From positions 3,484,501 to 3,548,500 of the forward strand of contig NZ_AP027149.1 of the NCBI RefSeq assembly GCF_027925445.1: a DNA stretch of 64,000 nucleotides, given 5' to 3'. Position 1 is the stretch's first letter. Every line of letters begins with the position of its first letter. The DNA is from Methylocystis bryophila. GTDB taxonomy: Bacteria; Pseudomonadota; Alphaproteobacteria; Rhizobiales; Beijerinckiaceae. Of the stretch, positions 36,420 to 45,291 are shown one piece after another. The notes beneath the pieces are model-generated. The model made no database searches and was not told the DNA's origin. It worked only from the letters and a program-made list of their open reading frames with translations. A program made the translations under genes and the position numbers.

Positions 36420-37714
36420 TACTCCCGAGCCAAAAGCTTTGCGGGCTTCGGTCCGCCGCTCGCCCAATCCAATAGCTCGACGAGATGCAGCACGGGAAGG
36501 TCCGTGCCCCCCGCGATCTGCGTGATGCAGCCGAGATTGCCGGCGGCGACGACGTCGGGCGCGAGCGCCTCGATATTGGCGACCTTGCGGCTCCGCAGGG
36601 CCGCCGCCATTTCCGGCTGCAGCAAATTATAAGTCCCCGCCGAGCCGCAGCAGATGTGGCCTTCCGGCACGCCGAGCGTCTCGAAGCCCGCCGCCTCGAG
36701 CAAGGCCATCGGCTCCTGCGTCACCCTTTGTCCGTGTTGCAGCGAGCAGGCGGAATGGTAGGCGACGCGAAGCTTCGGCGCCGCTCCCGGCCACGCAATC
36801 GCCAACTCGGCCAGGACCTCGCTCACGTCGCGCGCGATCGAGGCGATATGCGCTGCGGCCTCGGCCCTCAGCGGGTCGTTGCGGAACATGAAGCCGTAAT
36901 CCTTGACGGTCGTTCCGCAGCCTGACGTGTTGATGACGATCCGATCGAGCCCGCCCTTCGCGATCTCGCGCGTCCAGGCGTCGATATTGCGCGCCGCGAG
37001 ATCCCGCGACGCGTCCGTCTTGCCGAGGTGATGCTCGAGCGCTCCGCAACAGCCTGCGCCGTGAGCGATCACGACCTCGACGCCGTAACGCGTCAGGAGC
37101 CGCACAGTCGCTTCATTGATGGCGGGATCGAGCGCTTGTTGCGCGCAACCGTTCAGCAGAGCCACCCGCAGTCTGCGCGCGCCCTGCGCCGAAAAGATTT
37201 GCGGCCGGTCGACCTCAGAGGCCTTGGGGATCTTTTTTGGCGCCAGCGCGAGCATCGCAGCGAGACGCTCGGAAAAGAGCCGCGCGAAAGGCCGCGCCAA
37301 CGCCGAAAATCGCAAGCCCCATCGGAACAGCGCCGGCCGCGCGAGCACGAAGGCGAGTGTCGCGCGCAAGCCGCGCTCAGGGAGAGGACGGACATAAGTC
37401 CGCTCGACGCGCGCGCGCGCGTGGTCGAGGAGATGCATGTAGTGGACGCCCGAGGGACAGGTCGTCATGCAGCCCCAACAAGAGAGACAGCGATCGAGGT
37501 GACGCGTTATGCGCGCGTCGGCCGCCCGGTCGTTCTCGAGCATCTCCTTGATGAGGTAGATGCGTCCGCGCGGGCTGTCGAGCTCGTCGCCGGTGAGCAG
37601 AAAGGTCGGACAAGTCGCCGTGCAGAAGCCGCAATGCACGCAAGCGCGCAAAATTTTCTCCGACTGCGCCATGTCGGGATTTTCGAGGAGAGCCGGCGGG
37701 AAATGCGTCTGCAT
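36419..37714 (-). CDS. glcF: Glycolate oxidase iron-sulfur subunit
   Basis: 431 residues. Two [4Fe-4S] motifs, CVHCGFCTATCP (about residue 26) and CLSCWGCMTTCP (about residue 77), precede two CCG domains (GCCGALEHHLG and GHICCGSAGTYNLLQ). GlcF passes electrons from the flavin subunits to the membrane quinone pool. It starts four bases after glcE and is last in glcD-glcE-glcF. Its stop touches the composite repeat shared with cpdR. Confidence 0.94.
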   Translation of the reverse strand: MQTHFPPALLENPDMAQSEKILRACVHCGFCTATCPTFLLTGDELDSPRGRIYLIKEMLENDRAADARITRHLDRCLSCWGCMTTCPSGVHYMHLLDHARARVERTYVRPLPERGLRATLAFVLARPALFRWGLRFSALARPFARLFSERLAAMLALAPKKIPKASEVDRPQIFSAQGARRLRVALLNGCAQQALDPAINEATVRLLTRYGVEVVIAHGAGCCGALEHHLGKTDASRDLAARNIDAWTREIAKGGLDRIVINTSGCGTTVKDYGFMFRNDPLRAEAAAHIASIARDVSEVLAELAIAWPGAAPKLRVAYHSACSLQHGQRVTQEPMALLEAAGFETLGVPEGHICCGSAGTYNLLQPEMAAALRSRKVANIEALAPDVVAAGNLGCITQIAGGTDLPVLHLVELLDWASGGPKPAKLLARE

Positions 37715-37718
37715 CGGA

Positions 37719-38915
37719 TCAGAACTCCGCGCAAAGCCGGCCGCGCTCCAAAATATGCGCGGGATCGAAGCTTTCCTTCACACGGCGAGAGAGCGCCGCG
37801 AGCGCGGCGGGTTTCGGCTGAAAGACGCCGACGCGGGCGCGAATTTCATCTTCGGCCCGCAGCAGCGTCGCCTGTCCGCCGAGTTCTTCCACGATGCGGC
37901 GCAGCACGCCGGCGCGGGCGTCCGCGGTCGGCTCGAAGCAAAGCCAGACAAGGCCGCCCGCCCAATCATAGAAATGCGCGATCGGCGCCGCGCCCGCCGC
38001 GTGCAAATTCTCTAAGAGCTTCGCGCCATTCGTCGGCGCAAGCGAGACGCGCCACAGGTCTCCCGGCGCGCGCGCGACGGGCTCGGCGTCGCGCAGCCGC
38101 CGCCACAGCGCGCGCGAGGCGTCCGCATCGAGCGTCTCGAACGCGCCGCCCCGCGGAGCGAGAAGCGCAACCAGCTCGTCGCGCCGCGAGTCCAGCGAGA
38201 TCGCCGCTCCCTCGAGCCGGATCGCCGCGACGTTGCGTGCGAGCGAAAGCGGTCGTGAGCCCGCGGGCAGCATCGCAAAGCCGCTCGCGTCGGCTTGCGC
38301 CTGCGACGCCTTGCGCAGCGCCGCAAGGCTCGCCGCCTCGTCGAGGCCGGTTTGAAGCAGCGTCGCCTCGCTCGACGCTTTCGGCAGAACCTTCAGCGTC
38401 ACCTCGGTCAACGCTGCGAGCGTGCCGAAGGAGCCCGCGACGAGCTTCGAGAGATCATAGCCTGTGACGTTCTTCATCACGCGGCCGCCGGATTTGACGA
38501 TCTCGCCCCGTCCCGTGACGCAACGAAAGCCGAGCAGGTGATCGCGCAAGGCGCCAGCCTTGATGCGACGCGGCCCCGAGGCGCCCGTCGCGACGAGCCC
38601 GCCGATCGTGCCGGCTCCCGAGCCGAAAAGCGCGCCGAAGTCGATCGGCTCGAAAGCGAGCTCTTGGGCCTTGGCGTCGAGAAGCGCCTCGATCTCCGCG
38701 CGCGGCGTCGCCGCGCCGGCCGTGAGCACGAGCTCCTCGGGCTCATAGAGCGTGACGCCGCTGAAGGCCGCGAGGGAAAGCGCCTCCCCCCTCGAGGGAC
38801 GGCCGAACGCGCGCTTCGTGTCGGAGCCTACGAGCCGCAACGGCGCGACGCGCGCGGCGGCGTCGCGAATGATTTCGGCGAGCTCGTTTTCGTCTTGCGG
38901 AACGAGGCTCATCAA
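37719..38915 (-). CDS. glcE: Glycolate oxidase FAD-binding subunit
   Basis: 398 residues. The FAD-binding-4 (PCMH) part is short: FEPIDFGALFGSGAGTIGGL, ATGASGPRRIKAGALRDHLL, GGRVMKNVTGYDLSKLVAGS. The VTGYDL block is diagnostic for GlcE among flavin oxidase subunits. The C-terminal part is Ala-rich and less conserved, as usual. The start overlaps the glcD stop by four bases (ATGA). With GlcD and GlcF it oxidises glycolate to glyoxylate. Confidence 0.93.
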   Translation of the reverse strand: MMSLVPQDENELAEIIRDAAARVAPLRLVGSDTKRAFGRPSRGEALSLAAFSGVTLYEPEELVLTAGAATPRAEIEALLDAKAQELAFEPIDFGALFGSGAGTIGGLVATGASGPRRIKAGALRDHLLGFRCVTGRGEIVKSGGRVMKNVTGYDLSKLVAGSFGTLAALTEVTLKVLPKASSEATLLQTGLDEAASLAALRKASQAQADASGFAMLPAGSRPLSLARNVAAIRLEGAAISLDSRRDELVALLAPRGGAFETLDADASRALWRRLRDAEPVARAPGDLWRVSLAPTNGAKLLENLHAAGAAPIAHFYDWAGGLVWLCFEPTADARAGVLRRIVEELGGQATLLRAEDEIRARVGVFQPKPAALAALSRRVKESFDPAHILERGRLCAEF

Positions 38916-40405
38916 AATCTCGGAAGCTCGGGAAAGGGCAAGGCGCCGCCTTCGACATGCATCATGCCCATCTCGGCGCAGCGATGCAGCGTCGGGAAAA
39001 CTTTGCCGGGATTGAGCCGGCCTTGCGGGTCAAAGGCGCATTTGACGCGCATCTGCTGCTCCAAATCCGTCTCGCTGAACATCTCGCCCATCAGATCGCG
39101 CTTCTCGACGCCGACGCCGTGCTCGCCCGTCAGCACGCCGTCGAGAGAAACGCAGAGGCGCAGGATGTCGGCGCCGAGCGCCTCGGCGCGCTCCATGTCT
39201 CCGTCGATCGACGCGTCATAGAGAATGAGCGGATGCAGATTGCCGTCACCGGCGTGAAACACATTGGCGACGCGCAACCCATATTTTTTCGCGAGCGCCT
39301 CCATGCCGAGCATCGCCTCGGGCAAACGTCCGCGCGGGATCGTGCCGTCCATGCAGAGATAATCGGGACCGATGCAGGCGACCGCCGGAAAGGCGTTCTT
39401 GCGACCGGCCCAAAACTGCAAGCGCTCGGCTTCGCTGGTGGAGGCCTTGACGGTCGTCGCGCCTTCCCCCCGCGCGATGTCCTCGACGACACCGACGAGA
39501 TGATCGACCTCGGCCGCGGTTCCGTCGAGCTCGACGATGAGCATCGCCTCGGCGTCTTGCGGATAGCCGCAGGGTTGGAATCGTTCGGTCGCGCCGATCG
39601 TCGCGCGATCCATCATCTCGAGGCCCGCCGGAATGACTCCCTTCCCGATGATCGCGCCGACGCTGCGCGCGGCCGCCTCGATGCTCGCAAAGCCCAAGAG
39701 CAAGGCGCGCGCGAGCGGCGGCTTGCGCAAGAGCCTCACCGTGACCTCGGTCACGACGCCGAGCAGCCCTTCCGAGCCGGTCATCAGGCCGAGAAGGTCG
39801 TAGGGCTCGCAATCGAGACCCTTGCCGCCGAGACGGACGACTTCCCCGCCCATGAGCACGATCTCGAGACCGAGAATATTGTTCGTGGTGAGGCCGTATT
39901 TGAGGCAGTGCACGCCGCCGGCGTTCTCGGCGACATTGCCGCCGATCGAGCAGGCGATCTGCGAGGACGGGTCAGGCGCGTAATAGAAGCCCTGCGCTTC
40001 GACCGCCTTGCTGATCGCGAGATTGGCGACGCCCGGCTGCACTCTGGCGCAGCGGTTCTCATAGTCGATTTCGAGAATGCGGTTGAACTTGCCCATCGCG
40101 AGCAGAATGCCGTCCTCGAGCGGCATGGAGCCGCCCGAAAGAGAGGTGCCGCCGCCACGCGGCACGACCTTGACGTTCATCTCTTGCGCAAGCGCCAGGA
40201 TCGCCGAGACCTCTTTCACGCTTTGCGGCAGGACGACGACGAGCGGCAGCGCGCGATACATGGTGAAAGCGTCGCAATCATAGGCGCGCCGCGCGGTTTC
40301 ATCCGCGATGACGCGCTCGGACCCGAGCAAGACGCGAAGCTTGGAGACGATTTCGTCGCGGCGCGAGAGGATTTGCGGCTCGGGGGCCGGCATGAGGAGA
40401 GGCAT
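38912..40405 (-). CDS. glcD: Glycolate oxidase flavin subunit
   Basis: 497 residues, the usual GlcD length. FAD-binding: KVVPRGGGTSLSGGSMPLED, QIACSIGGNVAENAGGVHCL, YDLLGLMTGSEGLLGVVTEV. FAD-oxidase C-terminal domain: VFHAGDGNLHPLILYD and GEHGVGVEKRDLM. GlcD carries the catalytic flavin that oxidises glycolate, a product of phosphoglycolate salvage. First gene of the operon; no glcC regulator is adjacent. Confidence 0.94.
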   Translation of the reverse strand: MPLLMPAPEPQILSRRDEIVSKLRVLLGSERVIADETARRAYDCDAFTMYRALPLVVVLPQSVKEVSAILALAQEMNVKVVPRGGGTSLSGGSMPLEDGILLAMGKFNRILEIDYENRCARVQPGVANLAISKAVEAQGFYYAPDPSSQIACSIGGNVAENAGGVHCLKYGLTTNNILGLEIVLMGGEVVRLGGKGLDCEPYDLLGLMTGSEGLLGVVTEVTVRLLRKPPLARALLLGFASIEAAARSVGAIIGKGVIPAGLEMMDRATIGATERFQPCGYPQDAEAMLIVELDGTAAEVDHLVGVVEDIARGEGATTVKASTSEAERLQFWAGRKNAFPAVACIGPDYLCMDGTIPRGRLPEAMLGMEALAKKYGLRVANVFHAGDGNLHPLILYDASIDGDMERAEALGADILRLCVSLDGVLTGEHGVGVEKRDLMGEMFSETDLEQQMRVKCAFDPQGRLNPGKVFPTLHRCAEMGMMHVEGGALPFPELPRF

Positions 40406-40744
40406 GGCGTCCTATCGAGCGCGCACAAGGTCAAGGCCGGCGGTTCAGGAGGAGCCCTGCGCTCGTCGGCTCATATAGCGAGACGAAGGGCAATCCGGCA
40501 AACATCGCGCTGATCAGGGTCTGCCGAGGAGCAGAAAATGCCCCGGGCGACGCCAAGAAGTCGATCCGTTGCGATCTCAAACTGAGATCATAGCGAGATG
40601 ATCAAGAGGCCCGCGCGCAGGCTGACGCCAAATCGTCGGCCGTAATTCCCCTCCCCTCGCGTTTCACGCTCGAATGAAATTATTGGAGCCTCGGCCCTCG
40701 CGGGGGCCGAGCTCGGAAGGGCGCCCTTTGGGCGCCCCTCAGCG
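40406..40744. other. Intergenic region with GC-rich hairpins
   Basis: Upstream of glcD and downstream of the proline-rich protein gene, both minus strand. GGGCGCCC (40719-40726) and GGGCGCCC (40730-40737) pair around TTT, and TCGGCCC/GGGCCGA pair at 40691-40710. These may end the upstream gene's transcript, though no T-run follows. The glcD promoter is not recognisable. Confidence 0.4.
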
Positions 40745-41161
40745 TTAGGCGTGCGGCTTATGCGCCGGCTTCTTGGGCTTGTGCACAGGCTTCGCCGGTT
40801 CGGCAGCCGGCGCGGGCGCGGCGGCAGGCTTGGGAGCCGCGGCGGGGGCCGGCGCGGGCGCGGGCGTGGGCGCAGGCTTGGGCGCCTCCGCCTTCTTCGC
40901 CTCGGGTTCAGGCGCAGGCGCCGCCGCGGCGGGCTTCGCCTCCTCGGCCTTCGCGCCGCCGCCCGCCTCCGCGAGCTTCTTCTTGCAGTCGTTGAAGTAA
41001 TCGCCCCAGGGCTGATAGAATTTGGGGTTCTCCTTCGCGGCGATCCATTTCGTCGCGCATTGCGCCAATTCCTCGCCCTCCGCCAGCGCCACTGACGGCG
41101 CAAGGAGCGCGGCGACGAGCGCGAGACCCCGGAGGGAAACAGTCGTTCGAGAGATCGTCAT
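40745..41161 (-). CDS. Secreted Pro/Ala/Lys-rich protein with small Cys domain
   Basis: 138 residues. The signal peptide (RGLALVAALLAPSVALAEGE) is followed by a short domain, LAQCATKWIAAKENPKFYQP and WGDYFNDCKKKLAEAG, with two Cys that could form a disulfide, then a Pro-Ala-rich repeat and a basic end (PVHKPKKPAHKPHA). The head resembles small periplasmic proteins seen in several Hyphomicrobiales. The tail looks suited to bind the anionic cell surface. No function is known to me; GC-rich low complexity makes exact limits uncertain. Confidence 0.65.
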   Translation of the reverse strand: MTISRTTVSLRGLALVAALLAPSVALAEGEELAQCATKWIAAKENPKFYQPWGDYFNDCKKKLAEAGGGAKAEEAKPAAAAPAPEPEAKKAEAPKPAPTPAPAPAPAAAPKPAAAPAPAAEPAKPVHKPKKPAHKPHA

Positions 41162-41174
41162 AGAATTTCTCCTG

Positions 41175-41270
41175 GATCACGCTGCTGTGAGCGGAAACGT
41201 GACCGATTTTGCGGTTTTCGAGCGCGCCTTACGCGAAAAACCGGTTCCCATTTCTTTCGGCGCCCGCTCT
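41175..41270. repeat. Dispersed double palindromic repeat
   Basis: GATCACGCTGCTGTGAGCGG with GAAACGTGACC, then GAGCGCGCCTTACGCGAAAA with CGGTTCCCATTTCTTTCGG and GCGCCCGCTCT. A divergent member of the two-module family, located upstream of the proline-rich protein gene. The rest of the gap to amt (41271-41461) shows no feature. Confidence 0.45.
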
Positions 41271-41461
41271 GGCCCGAGCACGCGCCTTTTCCTTACTGTC
41301 GGGACCGGCGCGAAGGCCCACCCATTGCTGGCTTGTAGGCGCGCCGCGCGGCCGAAAAGGTCTTTCGAGCGAGGGCGGTCTGCGCATGAGATAAGGAGCA
41401 GGTCTCGTTACGAATTGCGTGGGAGCGGCGCCCGAAAGCGCCGCTCCTGTCGGCCAAGGCC

Positions 41462-42961
41462 TCAGTAATTGTATGCGCGCTCGCCGTGATCGGTGATGTC
41501 GAGGCCCTCTCGCTCCTGATCGGGCGCCGGGCGCAGGCCGATGACGAGATCGACGACCTTATAGAGGATCGCCGAGCCCACGCCCGACCAGATCAGCGTC
41601 GCGACGACGGCGGTGACCTGCGCGATCATTTGCGCCACGAGGTCGTATTTGCCGGCGTAGCTCTCGGCGATGTTCGTATAGTCGGTGATGCCGACGCCGC
41701 CCAGCGCGGGGCTGACCAGCAGGCCCGTCGCCAGCGCGCCGGTGATCCCGCCGATGCAATGCACGCCGAACACGTCGAGCGCGTCGTCATAGCCGATGGC
41801 GTTCTTCACCTTCGAGACGAAGAACAGGCAGATCGGCGAGACGATGAAGCCCAGCGCCAGCGAGCCGATCGGACCCGCAAAGCCCGAGGCCGGCGTCACC
41901 GCAACAAGGCCCGCCACCGCGCCCGAGATCAGGCCCAAAAGCGAGGGCTTGCCCTTCGTCGCCCATTCCGTCAGCAGCCAGGAAAGCGCCGCCGCCGCGG
42001 TCGCCACCATCGTGTTGACGAAGGCCAGCGCCGTCGTGCCGTTCGCCTCGAGGTTGGAGCCCGCGTTGAAGCCGAACCAGCCGACCCACAGCAGCGAGGC
42101 GCCGACCATCGACAGCGTCAGCGAATGCGGCGGCAGCGCTTCCTTGCCATAACCGATGCGCTTGCCGACCATGATCGCGCCGACAAGGCCCGCGATGCCC
42201 GCGTTGATGTGAACGACCGTGCCGCCGGCGAAGTCCAGCGCGCCCACGCCCTTCATCCACGGAGCCAGGCCGCCCGCGAGCCAGCCGACCGAGGAGGTCG
42301 CCGCGTCGATCTTGGCCTGCGCCGCCTGCTTCGCCGCATCCGTCGTCGCCGCCGCCAGCTCCGCCGCCGCATCGACGATCGCATTCGGATCGGCAACCGC
42401 CCAGACCCAATGCGCGATCGGGAAATAGATCACCGTCACCCACAGCAGGATGAAGACGAACACCGCCGAGAACTTCATGCGCTCCGCAAAGGCGCCGATG
42501 ATGAGCGCCGGCGTGATCATCGCGAAGGTCATCTGGAACACGAAATAAGCGTATTCCGGAATGACGTGGCCCGGCGTGAAGGTCGGCGACACGGCGTTCG
42601 CGTCGACGCCCTTGAGAAACACCTTGCCCAGCCCGCCGATGACCGCGTTGAGCGCGCCGCCGTCGCCGAAGGCGAGCGAATAGCCGTAAAGCGTCCACAG
42701 CACGCCCACGAGCGCCACGATCGTGAAGGTCTGCGTGAGGATCGAGGCCATGTTCTTGATGCGAACGAGGCCGCCGTAAAACAGCGCCAAGCCGGGAATC
42801 GACATCATCAACACCAAGGCGCTCGACGTCAGCATCCAGGCCGTGTCGCCCGGATTAGGCGTCGGCGAACCGGCTAACGCCGGAGACGCAGCGCACAACA
42901 GCAGCAGCGAAGCGCCCGCAACGGCGGTCCGACGCAAATTTTGAAGCGGGCGAATGCTCAT
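41462..42961 (-). CDS. amt: Ammonium transporter Amt
   Basis: 499 residues from the ATG at 42961 with CAGGAG upstream. A signal-like N-terminus (ASLLLLCAASPALAGS) precedes eleven membrane segments. Signature blocks: GLALFYGGLVRIKNMASILT, the pore Trp/Phe region YAYFVFQMTFAMITPALIIG, DFAGGTVVHINAGIAGLVGA with the first pore His, and DVFGVHCIGGITGALATGLL with the second. An insertion of about 45 Ala/Asp-rich residues follows WVWAVADPNAIVDAAAEL. It conducts ammonium and is closed by GlnK under nitrogen excess. It lies 35 bases after glnK in one operon. Confidence 0.95.
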   Translation of the reverse strand: MSIRPLQNLRRTAVAGASLLLLCAASPALAGSPTPNPGDTAWMLTSSALVLMMSIPGLALFYGGLVRIKNMASILTQTFTIVALVGVLWTLYGYSLAFGDGGALNAVIGGLGKVFLKGVDANAVSPTFTPGHVIPEYAYFVFQMTFAMITPALIIGAFAERMKFSAVFVFILLWVTVIYFPIAHWVWAVADPNAIVDAAAELAAATTDAAKQAAQAKIDAATSSVGWLAGGLAPWMKGVGALDFAGGTVVHINAGIAGLVGAIMVGKRIGYGKEALPPHSLTLSMVGASLLWVGWFGFNAGSNLEANGTTALAFVNTMVATAAAALSWLLTEWATKGKPSLLGLISGAVAGLVAVTPASGFAGPIGSLALGFIVSPICLFFVSKVKNAIGYDDALDVFGVHCIGGITGALATGLLVSPALGGVGITDYTNIAESYAGKYDLVAQMIAQVTAVVATLIWSGVGSAILYKVVDLVIGLRPAPDQEREGLDITDHGERAYNY

Positions 42962-42996
42962 GGTTTTCTCCTGGGAGGTCTGAACGGAACGTGTCA

Positions 42997-43335
42997 TCAA
43001 AGCGCATCCTGGTCGGTTTCGCCGGTGCGCACGCGCAGCGCGCTCTCGATCGGGGTGACGAAAATCTTGCCGTCGCCGATCTGACCGGTGCGCGCCGCAG
43101 CGGAGATCGCCTCGACGGCTTTGGCAGCCAGCTCGGAAGCGACAGCGACCTCGATCTTCAGCTTGGGGAGGAAGCTCACGGCGTATTCGGCGCCGCGGTA
43201 AATCTCGGTGTGCCCTTTTTGTCGGCCGTAGCCCTTCACTTCAGTCACCGTCAGCCCGTGCACGCCGATGCTCGTCAACGCATCTCGAACCTCATCGAGC
43301 TTGAACGGCTTTATGATCGCAATCACCAGTTTCAT
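42997..43335 (-). CDS. glnK: PII nitrogen regulatory protein
   Basis: 112 residues from the ATG at 43335. MKLVIAIIKPFKLDEVRDAL opens the protein, the T-loop has RGAEYAVSF with the uridylylation Tyr at position 51, and IGDGKIFVTPIESALRVRTG is the nucleotide-binding end. Position in front of amt identifies it as GlnK rather than GlnB. It senses ATP/ADP and 2-oxoglutarate and blocks Amt when nitrogen is plentiful. The longer frame to 43488 covers promoter DNA. Confidence 0.95.
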   Translation of the reverse strand: MKLVIAIIKPFKLDEVRDALTSIGVHGLTVTEVKGYGRQKGHTEIYRGAEYAVSFLPKLKIEVAVASELAAKAVEAISAAARTGQIGDGKIFVTPIESALRVRTGETDQDAL

Positions 43336-43425
43336 CTGATTTTCCCGTCTTGGCGTTGGATCGAGGTTGGAGCCCCTAGCCAACGAAGCCTGTGGCGCGG
43401 CCCCAACGCCGCCGAGCCGTTGACT

Positions 43426-43440
43426 ACAAATGCCGTGCCA
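43426..43440 (-). promoter_or_regulatory. Sigma-54 promoter of glnK-amt
   Basis: On the minus strand TGGCACGGCATTTGT fits the sigma-54 pattern TGGCAC-N5-TTGC with one mismatch. It lies about 90 bases upstream of the glnK start, giving a leader of about 80 bases. Control of glnK-amt by sigma-54 and NtrC is established in many proteobacteria. Confidence 0.7.
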
Positions 43441-43526
43441 GCGGGAGATGAGCCTGATTTGCAGGCGCCTTCGCCTTTGCCATGGCATTTAGGACTGTAA
43501 TCTACCGACTCTACGCCTATTCCTTG

Positions 43527-43551
43527 CCACAACCCGCTTGTTGGGTAAGCA
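43527..43551. promoter_or_regulatory. Possible activator dyad upstream of the sigma-54 promoter
   Basis: CCACAACCCGCTTGTTGGGT is an imperfect dyad (ACCC-N7-GGGT core) about 100 bases upstream of the -24/-12 element, where NtrC sites usually lie. It does not match the NtrC consensus well, so it is a candidate only. Confidence 0.3.
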
Positions 43552-43698
43552 AAAGGCTAAAATATAGGCGCCAAGAGCCGTGACGGAGGCGGCGCGCCTA
43601 GATTAGGCGCCTCGCCAGCGACGACGCGGCGATTGACCGGGAGGGCCGCATGGAGCAGAGAGCGGGCGCAGTTGGAAGGGGATGGGATTTTCGAAGTC

Positions 43699-44550
43699 AT
43701 GTCCACGAAGGCGACCATTACGCTGTGCGCTGACGACTATGGGCTCACTTACGGCGTGAGCCGCGGCATCCTCGAGGCGCTCAAGGCGCGGCGCCTCTCT
43801 GCCGTCTCCGCGCTCGTCACGGGGCCGCGCTGGCCGGCGCTCGGCCATGAGCTGATGCGCGGCGGCTTCGACGCGGATATCGGGCTGCACCTCAATCTCA
43901 CTCTCGGCGAGCCGCTCGGATCGATGCCGCAATTCGCCAAGCAGGGGGTTTTCCCGCCCATTCGCGAGCTGGTGCGCGCTGCCCGCCAGGGCAAGCTGCC
44001 GCTTGCGGAGATCCGCGCCGAAATCTCCCGTCAGCTCGACCGCTTCGAGGCGGTGATGGGGCGCCCGCCGGACTTCGTCGACGGCCATCAGCACGTGCAG
44101 GTTCTGCCCGACATTAGAGATGAGCTGCTGGAGGAGCTCGCCCAGCGGGGACTAAAAGGCCGCTGCTGGCTGCGAGATAGCGGCGACGCGCTTGCGCGCA
44201 TTCTGGCGCGCGGCGCGCAAATCAAGAAGGCGTTGCTCCTTCGGTATCTCTCATCGGATTTCGGTCGCGACGCGGCCCTCGCCGGCTTCGCGGTCAACCA
44301 GGGTTTTTCGGGATTTTCGGATTTTCGTCCTGGCGAAGACTATGCGAAATTATTCAAGTCCTATTTGCGGGCGCGCGGACCGCGGCATCTCATCATGTGC
44401 CACCCCGGCTATGTCGACGACGAGCTGCGCGAGCTCGATCCGGTGACGGTGACGCGCGAGCAGGAGCTCGCCTTTCTACTCTCACCCCGCTTCGAGGCGG
44501 CGCTCGCCAAGAAGCGCTTGCAGCTCGGCCGGCTCTCGACCGCCGTCTAG
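43699..44550 (+). CDS. YdjC/ChbG/HpnK-type carbohydrate deacetylase
   Basis: 283 residues from the ATG at 43699 (MSTKATITLCADDYGLTYGV). ADDYG and DIGLHLNLTLGE carry the metal-site Asp and His, VDGHQHVQVLPDI the DGHxH motif, and MCHPGYVDDELRELD the C-terminal His. YdjC-family enzymes remove acetyl groups from sugars such as chitobiose; HpnK acts in hopanoid synthesis in some alphaproteobacteria. No hopanoid genes are near, so the substrate is open. A longer frame starts at 43633 but lacks a homologous N-terminus. Confidence 0.85.
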   Translation: MSTKATITLCADDYGLTYGVSRGILEALKARRLSAVSALVTGPRWPALGHELMRGGFDADIGLHLNLTLGEPLGSMPQFAKQGVFPPIRELVRAARQGKLPLAEIRAEISRQLDRFEAVMGRPPDFVDGHQHVQVLPDIRDELLEELAQRGLKGRCWLRDSGDALARILARGAQIKKALLLRYLSSDFGRDAALAGFAVNQGFSGFSDFRPGEDYAKLFKSYLRARGPRHLIMCHPGYVDDELRELDPVTVTREQELAFLLSPRFEAALAKKRLQLGRLSTAV

Positions 44551-44726
44551 ATCACGCTGTTTCAGGCGGAATCGCCCGAACCCAGAAAACGTGATCGGTT
44601 CTAAAAGTTTAGAGCGCGTCTCCCGCTCGAACGGAATCGTTCGAGCGATAAGGAATCGTGCCAAATCAAAAGTTTGGAGCATGTCCTGACCGGAAAACCG
44701 CTTCGCACTTTTCCGGCACATGCTCA
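44549..44726. repeat. Cluster of three dispersed palindromic modules
   Basis: Module 1: GATCACGCTGTTTCAGGCGG with CCAGAAAACGTGATC. Module 2: CTCGAACGGAATCGTTCGAG. Module 3: GAGCATGTCCTGACCGGAAA paired with TTTTCCGGCACATGCTC. Module 1 starts on the stop codon of the deacetylase gene. This is the fullest example of the family in the window. Confidence 0.65.
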
Positions 44727-44757
44727 TAAGAGAGTCCCGAGCCAAGGAGGCGCCCGC

Positions 44758-45225
44758 ATGTCGCAGCAGGACGACCACGCTGACATCCCCGTCCTGCCGC
44801 CCTTGGTCCCGGCGGCGACCATCCTTCTCGGACTCGCCTTGCAGTTCCTGTGGCCGATCGGCTTTCTTCCCGGAGACAGCGGAAACTGGTTCGGCTGGCT
44901 GCTGCTTGCGACGGCGCTTAGCTTCGCTGGCTCGGCCGCGTGGGAGATGAAGTCCGCCAGGACCCACGTCCACGCGTTCAAGCCCGCGACGAGTCTCGTC
45001 ACCGGCGGCGCTTTCGCGTTCAGCCGCAACCCTATCTATCTCGCAATGGCGGCGGCCGTCGTCGCGATCGCGGCTCTCGCCAATTCCTTGTGGTTCCTGC
45101 TGTTGGCGGGCCCGACCGCGCTCGCCTTGCAGAAAATCGCCATCGAGCCGGAAGAGCGCTATCTCGAACGCAAGTTCGGGAGTGAATATCTCAATTACAA
45201 GGTGCGGGTGAGACGCTGGTTGTGA
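44758..45225 (+). CDS. Isoprenylcysteine carboxyl methyltransferase-like membrane protein
   Basis: 155 residues with AAGGAGG seven bases before the ATG. Four hydrophobic segments, including LVPAATILLGLALQFLWPIG and SLWFLLLAGPTALALQKIAI. The conserved ICMT/PEMT motif is TGGAFAFSRNPIYLAMAA, then EPEERYLERKFGSEYLNYK with the RxRRW end. In bacteria these act on small molecules or lipids by SAM-dependent methylation; substrate unknown. Confidence 0.85.
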   Translation: MSQQDDHADIPVLPPLVPAATILLGLALQFLWPIGFLPGDSGNWFGWLLLATALSFAGSAAWEMKSARTHVHAFKPATSLVTGGAFAFSRNPIYLAMAAAVVAIAALANSLWFLLLAGPTALALQKIAIEPEERYLERKFGSEYLNYKVRVRRWL

Positions 45226-45291
45226 GGCGCACAGCCTCGGCGCCGCAGTGTCCGTACCCGTCATCGCGAGCGCCGACAACTTTAAGCGCCA

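Noticed and set aside
38957..40513. 518-residue open frame opposite glcD
   Set aside because: It is antisense to glcD and has no recognisable domain; GC-driven lack of stops explains it.
41486..42877. Long Arg/Asp/His-rich open frame opposite amt
   Set aside because: It is antisense to a clear ammonium transporter. In high-GC DNA the opposite frame of a membrane protein often stays open.
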